From: Candidatus Naiadarchaeum limnaeum
GTDB taxonomy: Archaea; Undinarchaeota; Undinarchaeia; Undinarchaeales; Naiadarchaeaceae
Reading direction: 5' to 3'
Assembly: GCA_014189685.1 (NCBI GenBank)
Contig: DVAB01000008.1
Coordinates: forward strand, 1-37,144
DNA: 37,144 nucleotides
Positions 8,595 through 16,413 of the stretch are shown here, one piece after another. Both the position numbers and the translations under genes were made by a program. Positions within the stretch are counted from its first letter, which is position 1. The number at the start of each line of letters is the position of its first letter. Under the pieces are notes generated by a model, which saw only the letters and a list, made by a program, of their open reading frames with translations, made no database searches and was not told the DNA's origin.

Positions 8595-9574
8595 TTCTTC
8601 TTCCCAATCAGATAAATCTGCGCCAATAAAGCATCCAATTGTATTCTGTCATCCGAGCCTTCTATCACTCTGAAATCGTATTCCCCAATTTTATCAATTA
8701 ATTCTGTTAATTTTTCCTCAGAAATTCCCAGATTGGTATTCATAACAATTGAATGAACCTGTCTAATCACTTCCTCGCCAGCAAGCCCTTGCTCAATCAT
8801 AATTGTATTTAATCTGCTTCTTGCATCAACAAATTTTCCACTTAATGCAAGCTCAACAACCTCTTGAATTTGCTTTGGCTTTGCTTTTGAAGAAACATTG
8901 TAAACTTCATCTTCACTTATTTTGTTTGCCGTTGAGGCAGACGCCTGCAGAAGATTTATTGCAGTGCGCAGGTCTCCTTTTGCTATCTCAAGGATCGCCT
9001 TTTCTCCACCCTGCTCCAAATGTATGTTTTCTTTTTTTGCAATCATTTTTAATCGCTCGCCAACATCTTTCTCTGTTAAAGGCGCAAATCTAAACAGTGC
9101 ACATCTGCTCTGAATTGGAGAGATAATTTTGCTTCCATAATTTGCTGATAAAACAAATCTGCAGGTTCCTGTGTAGTCTTCCATTGTTCTTCTTAAAGCC
9201 TGCTGTGCCTCTTGTGTTAACGCATCTGACTCATCAAGATAAATTAATTTAAAAGGAACATCTCCAAAAGCCTTTGTGCGCGCAAAAGTTTTTACTTTAT
9301 TTCGTATAACATCTATTCCACGTTCATCTGAAGCATTTAATTCAAGAATATTTTGCCGCCAGTTTTCTCCAAACAATTCGCGCGCAACTGCTATAGCGCA
9401 AGTTGTTTTTCCTGTTCCGGCAGGGCCGACAAAAAGCAAATGCTGAAGTGATTTGTTTTTAACAAAACTTTTTAGACTCTTGACTATCAATTCCTGGCCA
9501 GAAACTTCGTCCAAAGTTAAGGGCCTGTATTTCTCTGTCCAAACATCCTCGACCACTTCTTTTTTTGTGGCCAT
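8591..9574 (-). CDS. rfcS: Replication factor C small subunit
   Basis: AAA+ clamp-loader small subunit of 327 residues, the normal length, which forms the core of the archaeal RFC pentamer. Visible: RFC box EKYRPLTLDEV near 14-24, Walker A GPAGTGKT at 50-57, Walker B YLDESDAL near 112-119, sensor region VLSANYGSKI, and the arginine-finger SRC motif at 156-158. It is the first gene of the three-gene operon. A TATA-like element at 9599-9610 sits about 27 bases before the start, predicting an almost leaderless mRNA. Confidence 0.97.
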   Translation of the reverse strand: MATKKEVVEDVWTEKYRPLTLDEVSGQELIVKSLKSFVKNKSLQHLLFVGPAGTGKTTCAIAVARELFGENWRQNILELNASDERGIDVIRNKVKTFARTKAFGDVPFKLIYLDESDALTQEAQQALRRTMEDYTGTCRFVLSANYGSKIISPIQSRCALFRFAPLTEKDVGERLKMIAKKENIHLEQGGEKAILEIAKGDLRTAINLLQASASTANKISEDEVYNVSSKAKPKQIQEVVELALSGKFVDARSRLNTIMIEQGLAGEEVIRQVHSIVMNTNLGISEEKLTELIDKIGEYDFRVIEGSDDRIQLDALLAQIYLIGKKK

Positions 9575-9596
9575 TGCGGAGTGTTATTTACAGCAC

Positions 9597-9612
9597 CCTT
9601 ATATATTAATTT
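9597..9612. promoter_or_regulatory. Shared TATA region for the divergent rfcS and cis-prenyltransferase genes
   Basis: TTATATATTAAT at 9599-9610 lies between the two divergent genes. Measured leftward, a start site about 27 bases away falls at the rfcS ATG. Measured rightward, the site falls near 9630, just before the GTG at 9639. The element reads as TATA-like on both strands. Inferred from sequence and spacing only. Confidence 0.55.
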
Positions 9613-9638
9613 ATCAATAAGCAGTTTGGGAGGTTAAG

Positions 9639-10343
9639 GTGAAAGCTCCAAAGATTAAGAATTACCCAACTCATCTATGCATAATTCCAGATGGCTGCAG
9701 GAGATGGGCAATTAAAAAGAAAATTGGTACAATTGAGGGCCATAAAAAAGGAATCGAGGTTTTAGAAAATCTTGGCAGATGGTCTATTGGAAACACCCCA
9801 ATAAAATACTACACTGTTTACGGCTTGTCATACGAAAACTTGCAACGGCCTGCTGTTGTTTTAAATTATTTGTATGATTTATATTCTGAACATTTTTTGA
9901 AGCTTGCCGAGGATAAAGACATCCATAAAAATAAAGTTAGTATTGATATTGTCGGTCGCGCTGATTTGCTTCCGCGAAAATTGTTGAATGCAATTAAAGT
10001 TGCGCAGGATTCAACCTCTATGTATGAGAAAAAATTCTTTAGAATTGCGCTTGCATATTCCGGAAGGCAGGAAATTGTTGACTCTGCAAAAAAAATCACT
10101 AATGATGGCGGAGAGATTACTGAAGAAAAGATTTCCAGAAATTTGTATTCAAATGCTCCTGACCCGGATTTATTAGTTCGAACAGCAGAAAAACGCATAT
10201 CGAATTTTATGCTCTGGGGCAGCGCGTATATGGAGCTATATTTTATTGATAAGTATTGGCCTGATGTAACTCTGCGCGATTATATTAATGCGCTGAAAGA
10301 TTTTGATAAGAGAAAGAGAAGATTTGGGAAATATGGGGGATAG
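9639..10343 (+). CDS. uppS: cis-Prenyltransferase (undecaprenyl/polyprenyl diphosphate synthase family)
   Basis: A 234-residue enzyme that extends an allylic diphosphate with isopentenyl diphosphate in cis configuration, making the polyprenyl lipid carrier for glycosylation. Family motifs: HLCIIPDGCRRWA at 12-24 with catalytic Asp18, YGLSYENLQRP, and RISNFMLWGSAYMELYF near the C-terminus. The usual Asn of DGNxRW is Cys20 here. The GTG start is supported by GGGAGGT just upstream. The product could supply the lipid for glycosylating the sequon-rich pilins, which is inference. It ends base-to-base against the convergent reductase gene. Confidence 0.92.
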   Translation: MKAPKIKNYPTHLCIIPDGCRRWAIKKKIGTIEGHKKGIEVLENLGRWSIGNTPIKYYTVYGLSYENLQRPAVVLNYLYDLYSEHFLKLAEDKDIHKNKVSIDIVGRADLLPRKLLNAIKVAQDSTSMYEKKFFRIALAYSGRQEIVDSAKKITNDGGEITEEKISRNLYSNAPDPDLLVRTAEKRISNFMLWGSAYMELYFIDKYWPDVTLRDYINALKDFDKRKRRFGKYGG

Positions 10344-11405
10344 TTACCACAAATATTTCAAAAACGGCAGATATCCAATTAAAAGTTCTGGGTTTCCTAA
10401 AACCGCTTTGACTAATTTTGATGGTTTGTCCATATCTCCGTGTTCTAAAATTATTTTTCTTATTTTTTCATTCTGCAATAAATCAAAAATTTTATCAATT
10501 TCACGGTCAGAAAGCATGTTTAAAAAGTTTCTAATTTTTAATCCATGTTCTAATTCAGGCATTATTTTCTCATACCACTCAGCCTCATAAAAATTTAAAT
10601 CATTTTTTGCAATTGCACTTGCTAAAATTCGCGCAGAAGCCATTCCTATATAAATTCCGCCTCCAGTTGTTGGCTTTACTTGCCCTGCAGCGTCTCCAAC
10701 TAAAGCAACATTTTCTTTTACAAATTGCGATCTCCATCGCATGGGAATTAGTCCGCCAATTGTTTCAAGAATTTCAACTTTTCCCAGCTTTGCCTTTACG
10801 AATTTATCTAAAAATTCCTTTGCATTTCCATTAACTGCCAATCCAACTCTTAACCTTTTATCTGTGGGCACAATCCAGGCAAAAAATCCAGGCGAAAATT
10901 CGCGGCCAAAATAAAGTTCAACAAAATCTTTTTCATGTGTTCCTTCATTGGGGATTTCATACTGCAATCCCAAAAGCCAAGTTTCTATTTCTGGAAATCC
11001 TGCAAGCTTTGCAACAGTTGATCTAGTTCCGTCTGCCCCTATAATGTATTTTGATTTAAAATTCAAATTCTCAACTCTTTTTCCTAACTCAACATCTATT
11101 CCCTTTGCCAATTCTTTTTCCAATTTATCGCGATCTAAAATGTATGCCTCATCCTCCTTTCTTGTTAATTCAACAACCTTTCCGCTTGGGGAATAAAACC
11201 GTGCGCCCTTAACCTTATTTAAAGTAATTTTTTTATGAAAATCAATAAACTCATCCAAATTTTTGCTTAAGATTCCCGTGTCATGGATCGGCTTTCCAAG
11301 TTCTTTGTGTTCCTCATAAACAACACTAGAGATTCCTTTCGTCTTTAATTCGCGCGCTAGAAACAAACCTGCAGTCCCGCCTCCAACAATAGTAACATCT
11401 GCCAT
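10344..11405 (-). CDS. Geranylgeranyl reductase family FAD-dependent protein
   Basis: A 353-residue flavoprotein. The Rossmann FAD motif VTIVGGGTAGL is at residues 4-14. The second FAD signature is NVALVGDAAGQVKPTTGGGI, with the GD-plus-Pro-Gly-Gly pattern of this family. FFAWIVPTDKRLRVGLAV lies where the substrate-pocket motif of archaeal geranylgeranyl reductases is found. It probably saturates isoprenoid chains of membrane lipids or of the polyprenyl carrier. Next to a cis-prenyltransferase, the dolichol-type carrier is a plausible substrate. The family is secure; the exact substrate is not. Confidence 0.88.
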   Translation of the reverse strand: MADVTIVGGGTAGLFLARELKTKGISSVVYEEHKELGKPIHDTGILSKNLDEFIDFHKKITLNKVKGARFYSPSGKVVELTRKEDEAYILDRDKLEKELAKGIDVELGKRVENLNFKSKYIIGADGTRSTVAKLAGFPEIETWLLGLQYEIPNEGTHEKDFVELYFGREFSPGFFAWIVPTDKRLRVGLAVNGNAKEFLDKFVKAKLGKVEILETIGGLIPMRWRSQFVKENVALVGDAAGQVKPTTGGGIYIGMASARILASAIAKNDLNFYEAEWYEKIMPELEHGLKIRNFLNMLSDREIDKIFDLLQNEKIRKIILEHGDMDKPSKLVKAVLGNPELLIGYLPFLKYLW

Positions 11406-11429
11406 TCCAATACTGTTTAATTGCTCCTA

Positions 11430-11447
11430 TTTATAAAATTATTTAAG
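11430..11447. promoter_or_regulatory. Back-to-back TATA boxes for the divergent reductase and wHTH genes
   Basis: TTTATAAAA at 11430-11438, read leftward, is about 27 bases from the reductase ATG (11405). ATTATTTAAG at 11438-11447, read rightward, is about 27 bases from the ATG at 11470. Both genes would be leaderless. The two boxes touch, so polymerase loading in the two directions should compete. Confidence 0.6.
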
Positions 11448-11469
11448 CAGAGAAAGCAATTTTACCTTT

Positions 11470-11799
11470 ATGGTAGAACACGAAGAGGATGATGAGAACA
11501 TTTCAATCCTTCCAGAGGAGTCCTACGAGAAGCATTTGGAAAAATATCCTGGCAAGGACACAAAAAGTAGAATAAAAAATATAATTCTGGAGATTGAAGA
11601 GCATTCCTTAATGTTTACGCGCGAAGAAGTTGTTGAACGTGCAAAGGAAAAAAGGATTCCAGCAGCTGAAACTAATGCAATTATTGACGAATTAATCAAA
11701 GAAGGCTATCTCTACTATGTTAAAGGCACAGAAAAATTGCTTTCGCGCTCAGTTTGGAAAGATTATTCGCCCGCATTTGAAGATTTTCCTGAATACTAA
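11470..11799 (+). CDS. Small acidic protein with a winged-helix-like C-terminal half
   Basis: A 109-residue protein of unknown function. The first 25 residues are highly acidic. Residues about 35-95 look like a winged helix: SRIKNIILEIEEHSLMFTR, then EEVVERAKEKRIP, then NAIIDELIKEGYLYYVKGTE. The last part resembles the C-terminal winged helices of MCM and of the OB-fold protein in this window (KGDLFEP..., KGDLYEP...). A role with DNA or replication proteins is possible but unproven. It appears to have its own leaderless promoter. Confidence 0.6.
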   Translation: MVEHEEDDENISILPEESYEKHLEKYPGKDTKSRIKNIILEIEEHSLMFTREEVVERAKEKRIPAAETNAIIDELIKEGYLYYVKGTEKLLSRSVWKDYSPAFEDFPEY

Positions 11800-11829
11800 A
11801 GAAAAAAAGTAAATCCTCGAGAGTAAAAA

Positions 11830-11858
11830 AGCTTATATATGATAAATTGTTATAACAA
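11830..11858 (+). promoter_or_regulatory. TATA box plus palindrome before the 93-residue gene
   Basis: GCTTATATATG at 11831-11841 is a TATA-like box ending about 20 bases before the ATG at 11862. TTGTTATAACAA at 11847-11858 is a perfect 12-base palindrome between box and start, where a bound repressor would block initiation. Operator function is inference. Confidence 0.45.
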
Positions 11859-11861
11859 AAC

Positions 11862-12143
11862 ATGGTACTGAGGGAAGTGGACGAGGCAAATTCTGCGGCT
11901 CTGGAAAAAGCTGTGAGAAATTTATTAAGCTCGTCGCGCGGAAAGAAACCTGAAGAAATTTTCAACAATCTTGATGCTCTAGCTGATTATGTTGCTGATG
12001 CTTATTTTGTTGTTCGCTCTTTAGAGCCGAATGACCAGTTGCGTTTTCTTGAAATTTGCGAGATTTTAGCGACAAAATTTAGTAAAAGAGACATAGCGAC
12101 AGTTGTAAAAACACAAGTAAGCGCGCAGTTAATAGAGGCTTAA
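11862..12143 (+). CDS. Small helical protein of unknown function
   Basis: A 93-residue protein that I do not recognise. It appears wholly alpha-helical and soluble: ALEKAVRNLLSSSRGKKPEEI, then LADYVADAYFVVRSLEPNDQ, then LRFLEICEILATKFSKRDIA. There is no cysteine pair, signal peptide or membrane segment. It stands alone with its own promoter and a palindrome just before the start, and is convergent with MTA phosphorylase nine bases downstream. Composition matches the neighbouring genes, so I take it as real. Confidence 0.6.
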   Translation: MVLREVDEANSAALEKAVRNLLSSSRGKKPEEIFNNLDALADYVADAYFVVRSLEPNDQLRFLEICEILATKFSKRDIATVVKTQVSAQLIEA

Positions 12144-12152
12144 GCTATTTTC

Positions 12153-12944
12153 TTATACAAGCGCCCCTTTCAGAGCATCTTTGCATGCGCAAGTTCTTTT
12201 CTCAGAAATTTTCGATAAAACAGTTTGCAGCATTTTTTTAACTTTATCCTCATTTGCCTTTACAGTGCGAATTATTTCTGCTGTACTAACTGTATGCCCT
12301 TTTTTCCAGCAATCATAATCTGTTACCATGCTTATAGAAGAATAGCAAATCTCTGCCTCGCGCGCCAAAACACATTCAGGAACTAAAGTCATCCCAATTA
12401 CAGAAACTCCCCCTTTTCTAAACAAGTTTGATTCTGCGCGGGTTGAAAATCGCGGCCCCTGAATACAAATATAAGTTCCGCCACTATGAATTTTAAATTT
12501 TAAACTTTTTCCAGTTTTAATCAATAAATCTCTTAATTCCGAGCAAAAAGGATCTGCTGTTGAAACATGTGCAACCTGCGGGCCATCAAAAAAAGTGTTT
12601 TCTCTTGTATGTGTGCGGTCAATAAATTGATCTGGAATTACTAAATCGCCTGGCTTATATTTTTCCTGCATGCTTCCAACAGCCTGCGGCGCTAAAATTC
12701 TTTTAACTCCAAGCTCTTTCAATGCAGAAATATTCGCCCGATAATTAATTTTGTGCGGCGGAATTTTGTGGCCGCGCGCATGCCGCGGCAAAAATGCGAC
12801 TTTTTTCCCTGCATAAATTCCAATTGTAATTTTGTCAGAAGGCGCTCCATATTTAGTTTCAACAGAAATCTCTTCAGAATTTTCTAAAAGTTTCGGGTCA
12901 TAGACTCCTGTGCCGCCGATAATTCCTATTAATGCTTTTGCCAT
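12153..12944 (-). CDS. mtnP: S-methyl-5'-thioadenosine phosphorylase
   Basis: Cleaves 5'-methylthioadenosine with phosphate to adenine and 5-methylthioribose-1-phosphate. 263 residues, the normal length. Visible family motifs: IGIIGGTGVYDP near the N-terminus, PRHARGHKIPPHKINYRANI (phosphate and ribose site), QAVGSMQEKYKPGDLVIPDQ, and GMTLVPECVLAREAEICYSS with VTDYDCWK (purine site). Adenine released here is the substrate of the APRT encoded 1.7 kb away on the other strand. TATTTATAAG (minus-strand reading of 12974-12983) gives a leader of only a few bases. An alternative is a 5'-methylthioinosine or related purine phosphorylase. Confidence 0.92.
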   Translation of the reverse strand: MAKALIGIIGGTGVYDPKLLENSEEISVETKYGAPSDKITIGIYAGKKVAFLPRHARGHKIPPHKINYRANISALKELGVKRILAPQAVGSMQEKYKPGDLVIPDQFIDRTHTRENTFFDGPQVAHVSTADPFCSELRDLLIKTGKSLKFKIHSGGTYICIQGPRFSTRAESNLFRKGGVSVIGMTLVPECVLAREAEICYSSISMVTDYDCWKKGHTVSTAEIIRTVKANEDKVKKMLQTVLSKISEKRTCACKDALKGALV

Positions 12945-12988
12945 TTGCCCACTTTTCTAAGAATTCGCGCGTACTTATAAATAGTTTA

Positions 12989-13507
12989 CTAAGAAAACTT
13001 AGCTTTTAAGTAAGGAGAAAAGTATTCGCCGTATTTTCTTTGTAATTCTGGCTTTTTCCAATCATCTGGGGTGATAATTTTGCGGCAATTTTGAGAATTG
13101 CATTCGCATTCAAAAGGCTCGAAAAAAGATTCCATAAATGCATAATCTAGAGATAATTCTTCTCCTGTTTTGATATCCTTTATTGCAATAATTTTAATTG
13201 TCCCATCAAAACCTATATTCGGATCGCAAGAATGGTTGTATGCTCCTGTTATCGTAATATCCTCTCTAGTATGCGGAACAAGGAAAAATTCATCGTCGAC
13301 TTGAAAACCAATATGCCCCACTTTAGCTCTATATTGCTTTATTTCTCTCAAAGGTACTACGATCCCTCCAAAAACACACACAACTTCACCTGCTTTTATT
13401 GGTTTAGTAGTAGCAACGCCCAAACCATTGATTTTGGAAGAGATAACTTTTGTTTTTTGATGACGCCACCTGTGTGGCCACCTAATATGCAAGTCTTTCT
13501 CAGTCAT
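12989..13507 (-). CDS. SET-domain protein methyltransferase with post-SET cysteines
   Basis: A 172-residue protein that is almost entirely a SET domain and probably transfers methyl groups from SAM to protein lysine. Visible: GLGVATTKPIKAGEVV near 28-43, NHSCDPN at 91-97 (SAM-binding pseudoknot), GEELSLDYAF at 115-124 with the catalytic Tyr122, and a post-SET C-x-C-x4-C (Cys134, 136, 141), which with Cys95 would bind zinc. The substrate is unknown; chromatin or ribosomal proteins are candidates. It is divergent from a tandem Lrp-like regulator, with paired repeats in the shared promoter. SET proteins are patchy in archaea, so horizontal transfer is possible. Confidence 0.9.
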   Translation of the reverse strand: MTEKDLHIRWPHRWRHQKTKVISSKINGLGVATTKPIKAGEVVCVFGGIVVPLREIKQYRAKVGHIGFQVDDEFFLVPHTREDITITGAYNHSCDPNIGFDGTIKIIAIKDIKTGEELSLDYAFMESFFEPFECECNSQNCRKIITPDDWKKPELQRKYGEYFSPYLKAKFS

Positions 13508-13531
13508 TTTCGCTCTTTAGTAATCGTGAAA

Positions 13532-13610
13532 TGCCACTTTGATATATGTTAGGCTCAAGTTTTTAGTCAAAACGAAAGAATTATAAACTAAAAATGACAT
13601 TTTGATATAT
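13532..13610. promoter_or_regulatory. Divergent SET/Lrp promoter with two direct repeats
   Basis: TGCCACTTTGATATAT (13532-13547) and TGACATTTTGATATAT (13595-13610) match at 14 of 16 bases and are 63 bases apart, about six helical turns. The first lies just upstream of the SET gene. The second lies between TTATAAAC (13581-13588, a TATA box) and the ATG at 13614. A dimeric regulator bound to both could loop the promoter and repress both genes. The tandem Lrp-like protein next door is the obvious candidate, by inference. Confidence 0.55.
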
Positions 13611-13613
13611 TCT

Positions 13614-14573
13614 ATGGCTGAACTCAATAAGTTAACAGATTTTAAGCGCCGCCTAATTGATGAATTGGATAAAAACTGCAGACAGAGCAACGCGCAAATA
13701 GCCAAAAGGCTAAAAGTTGGGAAAAATGTAGTTAATTACAGACTGAATAGCTTAATCAAAGAACAAATTATAACCGGCTTTTACTCTGTTGTTGACATTG
13801 CCAAACTTGGATATTTTGGCATACGCCTTTATCTTAAATTGCGTTTCGCCACTAAAAAGAAAGAACAAGAAATTTTAAATTCTTTAGTTAAGAGCAATGT
13901 AACATGGTGGGTTGGAAGTATAGATGGGGATTATGATATCGGAATTGTTGTCCGTGTAAAAGAAATAAACGACTTCTATAACTTTTGGGATCATTTTTCA
14001 AAACTTTATCATAGGTACATGGGCAAATCTACAATTCATGTCCATAAAGCAACTCATGAATATAGTTCATCTTTTTTTTCTGTAGAAGGTAGAAAAATAA
14101 GTTATGCCGGCTTTGTTGAACATGCCCAGCTCTCAAAAAAGGAAAAATTAGTTTTATCAACATTGGCTGAACAATCTAGGATGCCTATTGTTGAAATAGC
14201 ACAAAAAACTGGAATTTCAACTATTGCAGTTAAAAATATTATTAGTAGATTGGTAAAGCGTGGAATTATTAAAGCTTTCAAATTGAAATTAAATTACGAT
14301 AAATTGGGCTTAACTCTTTACAAGATAAATTTTTCTCTAAATGATTTTTCAAAAAAAGCAGAAATGCTTTCTTATACGAATAATCATTCAAATGTTCTTT
14401 TCGTAGATGAATCGATTGGCTTTGCCGATTTTGAAGTGAGCTTCCTAGTTGAAAATTATGCTCGTTTCAAAGAAATATTAAATAATTATAAATCAAAATT
14501 TTCAGACTCTATTGCAGATGTTAATTATTTTGTATATTCAAAAATCCACAAAATAAAATACTTTGAGGATTAA
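13614..14573 (+). CDS. Tandem Lrp/AsnC-like transcription regulator (two HTH, two RAM-like domains)
   Basis: A regulator of about 319 residues built of two Lrp-like units. Unit 1 has an HTH near residues 10-55 (RRLIDELDKNCRQSNAQIA, then KRLKVGKNVVNYRLNSL) and a RAM-like segment with WWVGSIDGDYDIGIVVRV. Unit 2 has an HTH near 160-215 (KEKLVLSTLAEQSRMPIVEI, then TGISTIAVKNIISRLVKRGI) and a second alpha-beta segment. The ATG at 13614 is preferred to an in-frame TTG at 13602 because a TATA box is about 27 bases upstream. It probably regulates itself and the divergent SET gene, and perhaps the methyl-cycle genes that follow. The ligand is unknown. Confidence 0.85.
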   Translation: MAELNKLTDFKRRLIDELDKNCRQSNAQIAKRLKVGKNVVNYRLNSLIKEQIITGFYSVVDIAKLGYFGIRLYLKLRFATKKKEQEILNSLVKSNVTWWVGSIDGDYDIGIVVRVKEINDFYNFWDHFSKLYHRYMGKSTIHVHKATHEYSSSFFSVEGRKISYAGFVEHAQLSKKEKLVLSTLAEQSRMPIVEIAQKTGISTIAVKNIISRLVKRGIIKAFKLKLNYDKLGLTLYKINFSLNDFSKKAEMLSYTNNHSNVLFVDESIGFADFEVSFLVENYARFKEILNNYKSKFSDSIADVNYFVYSKIHKIKYFED

Positions 14574-14619
14574 ACAAAATATTTAAACCTTCTTATTGAA
14601 ATAATGCGCTGGTGGGCGC

Positions 14620-15159
14620 ATGGATTTAAAGCAGCATATTAGAAGGATTCCGGATTTTCCAAAAAAAGGAATTGTTTTTAGGGACATTACTACACTTTTG
14701 CAAAACCCAGAGGCGTTTCGCTATACCATTGATAAATTTGCAGAGCGTTTCCAAAAGAAAAGCATTGACACAATAGTCGGCATAGAAAGTCGCGGTTTTA
14801 TTTTTGCAGCTCCGCTAGCTTACAAACTTGGGACAGAATTTGCAATCATAAGGAAAAAAGGAAAACTTCCATACAAAATTGTTTCAGAGGAATACGAATT
14901 GGAATATGGAAAAGATTGTATTGAGATGCATGAGGATGCTATTGAAGACGGGCAAACAGTTTTGTTTGTTGATGATTTGCTCGCAACAGGCGGGACAATG
15001 CTCGCTGCGGCGCGCTTAGTTGATAAGTTGGGCGGAGAAGTTGCAGGAATGGGATTTGTTGTTGAGCTGGATTTTTTAAAAGGCCGCGAAAAACTACTTA
15101 AATACAATCCGAACTATGATATCCTTTCTCTTGTTCACTATAAGAGCGAGGCTGAATAA
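14620..15159 (+). CDS. apt: Adenine phosphoribosyltransferase
   Basis: Converts adenine and PRPP to AMP. 179 residues, the normal length. The N-terminus IRRIPDFPKKGIVFRDITTL is typical of APRT. The middle has IVGIESRGFIFAAPLA, and the PRPP-binding motif is VLFVDDLLATGGTM. It would recycle adenine released by the nearby MTA phosphorylase. A TATA-like ATATTTAAACC lies near 14578-14588, and the leader holds GGTGGGCGC just before the ATG. The next gene (ahcY) begins directly after its stop (TAAATG), so they form an operon. Confidence 0.95.
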   Translation: MDLKQHIRRIPDFPKKGIVFRDITTLLQNPEAFRYTIDKFAERFQKKSIDTIVGIESRGFIFAAPLAYKLGTEFAIIRKKGKLPYKIVSEEYELEYGKDCIEMHEDAIEDGQTVLFVDDLLATGGTMLAAARLVDKLGGEVAGMGFVVELDFLKGREKLLKYNPNYDILSLVHYKSEAE

Positions 15160-16404
15160 ATGTCAAAAATTGCAAACCCAAAATTAGCGGCGCAGGGAAA
15201 GTTAAAAATTGAGTGGGCAGAATCAAGAATGCCTGTTTTAATGCAGATTAAAAAAGAATTTTCAAAGGCAAAGCCATTGAAAGGATTGACAGTTGCTGCG
15301 TGTTTGCATGTTACAAAAGAAACTGCAGTTTTAATGCGAACTTTAAGAGCCGGCGGCGCGAAAGTTGTTTTGTGTGGTTCAAATCCACTTTCAACTCAGG
15401 ATGATGTTGCTGCGCAACTTGCAAAAGAAGGAATATCAGTTTTTGCTTGGCGTGGGAATCATAAGCAGTACTATTGGTGTTTAAAAAAAGCTTTGGACTT
15501 CGAACCAAACATAACAATGGATGATGGCGGCGATTTAATTATAACAATTCATTCAAAGCGCAAGGAATTAATTCGAAATATGATTGGCGGCTCAGAGGAG
15601 ACAACAACAGGCGTAATTAGATTTAAAGCAATGGAAAAAGATGGCGCGCTAAAATTCCCAGTAATTGCTGTTAACGATGCGCAGACAAAACACCTTTTCG
15701 ATAATCGCTATGGAACTGGCCAATCAACAATTGACGGAATTTTGCGCAGCACAAACGTTCTTTTCTCTGGAAAAAATGTTGTTGTTTCCGGATATGGATG
15801 GGTTGGAAGGGGAATTGCAATGCGCGCAAAAGGAATGGGCGCAAAAGTAATTGTAACAGAAACAGATGCCGTAAAAGCACTTGAGGCAGCGATGGATGGA
15901 TATCAAGTAATGTCATTGAACGCAGCTGCAAAAATTGGAGATATTTTCATAACTGCAACCGGGAACAAGCATATACTCCGCAGAGAACATTTTTCAAAAA
16001 TGAAAGATGGGGTAATTTTGGCAAACGCAGGCCATTTCAATGTTGAAATAAAAATTCCTGATATGGAAAAAATGAAAAATGGGAAAAGGAAAATTCGCGA
16101 GAATTTGGAAGAATACAAATTGAGAAATGGGAAAAAACTTTACCTAATCGGAGAAGGTCGCTTGGTAAATCTTACGGCAGCAGAAGGCCATCCTTCAGAA
16201 GTAATGGATATGAGCTTTTCAAACCAGGCTTTAGTTGCAAGCTATTTGGCCGAAAGGCCGAAATTAAGGCCGCGCGTTTATTCTGTTCCAAAAGAGTTGG
16301 ACAATTTAGTTGCTGCACTGAAATTAAAATCAATGAAGTACTCAATTGATACAATGTCGAAAGAACAAAAAAAATATTTGGAGACTTGGCAGGAAGGAAC
16401 TTAA
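15160..16404 (+). CDS. ahcY: Adenosylhomocysteinase
   Basis: Hydrolyses S-adenosylhomocysteine to adenosine and homocysteine using bound NAD. 414 residues, typical of archaeal forms. Visible: [20 protein letters not shown] near 47-65, MDDGGDL near 120-126, [10 protein letters not shown] near 143-152, [18 protein letters not shown] near 172-189, and the NAD Rossmann motif GYGWVGRG at 211-218. It removes the inhibitory product of methyltransferases and gives homocysteine to the split methionine synthase downstream. The enzyme may act on the inosyl analogue in some archaea, which sequence alone does not settle. Confidence 0.96.
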   Translation: MSKIANPKLAAQGKLKIEWAESRMPVLMQIKKEFSKAKPLKGLTVAACLHVTKETAVLMRTLRAGGAKVVLCGSNPLSTQDDVAAQLAKEGISVFAWRGNHKQYYWCLKKALDFEPNITMDDGGDLIITIHSKRKELIRNMIGGSEETTTGVIRFKAMEKDGALKFPVIAVNDAQTKHLFDNRYGTGQSTIDGILRSTNVLFSGKNVVVSGYGWVGRGIAMRAKGMGAKVIVTETDAVKALEAAMDGYQVMSLNAAAKIGDIFITATGNKHILRREHFSKMKDGVILANAGHFNVEIKIPDMEKMKNGKRKIRENLEEYKLRNGKKLYLIGEGRLVNLTAAEGHPSEVMDMSFSNQALVASYLAERPKLRPRVYSVPKELDNLVAALKLKSMKYSIDTMSKEQKKYLETWQEGT

Positions 16405-16413
16405 TTTTTTCTC

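Noticed and set aside
9866-10198. Open frame on the opposite strand of the cis-prenyltransferase gene.
   Set aside because: It lies wholly inside a well-supported gene, and its translation shows no family motif or coherent domain.
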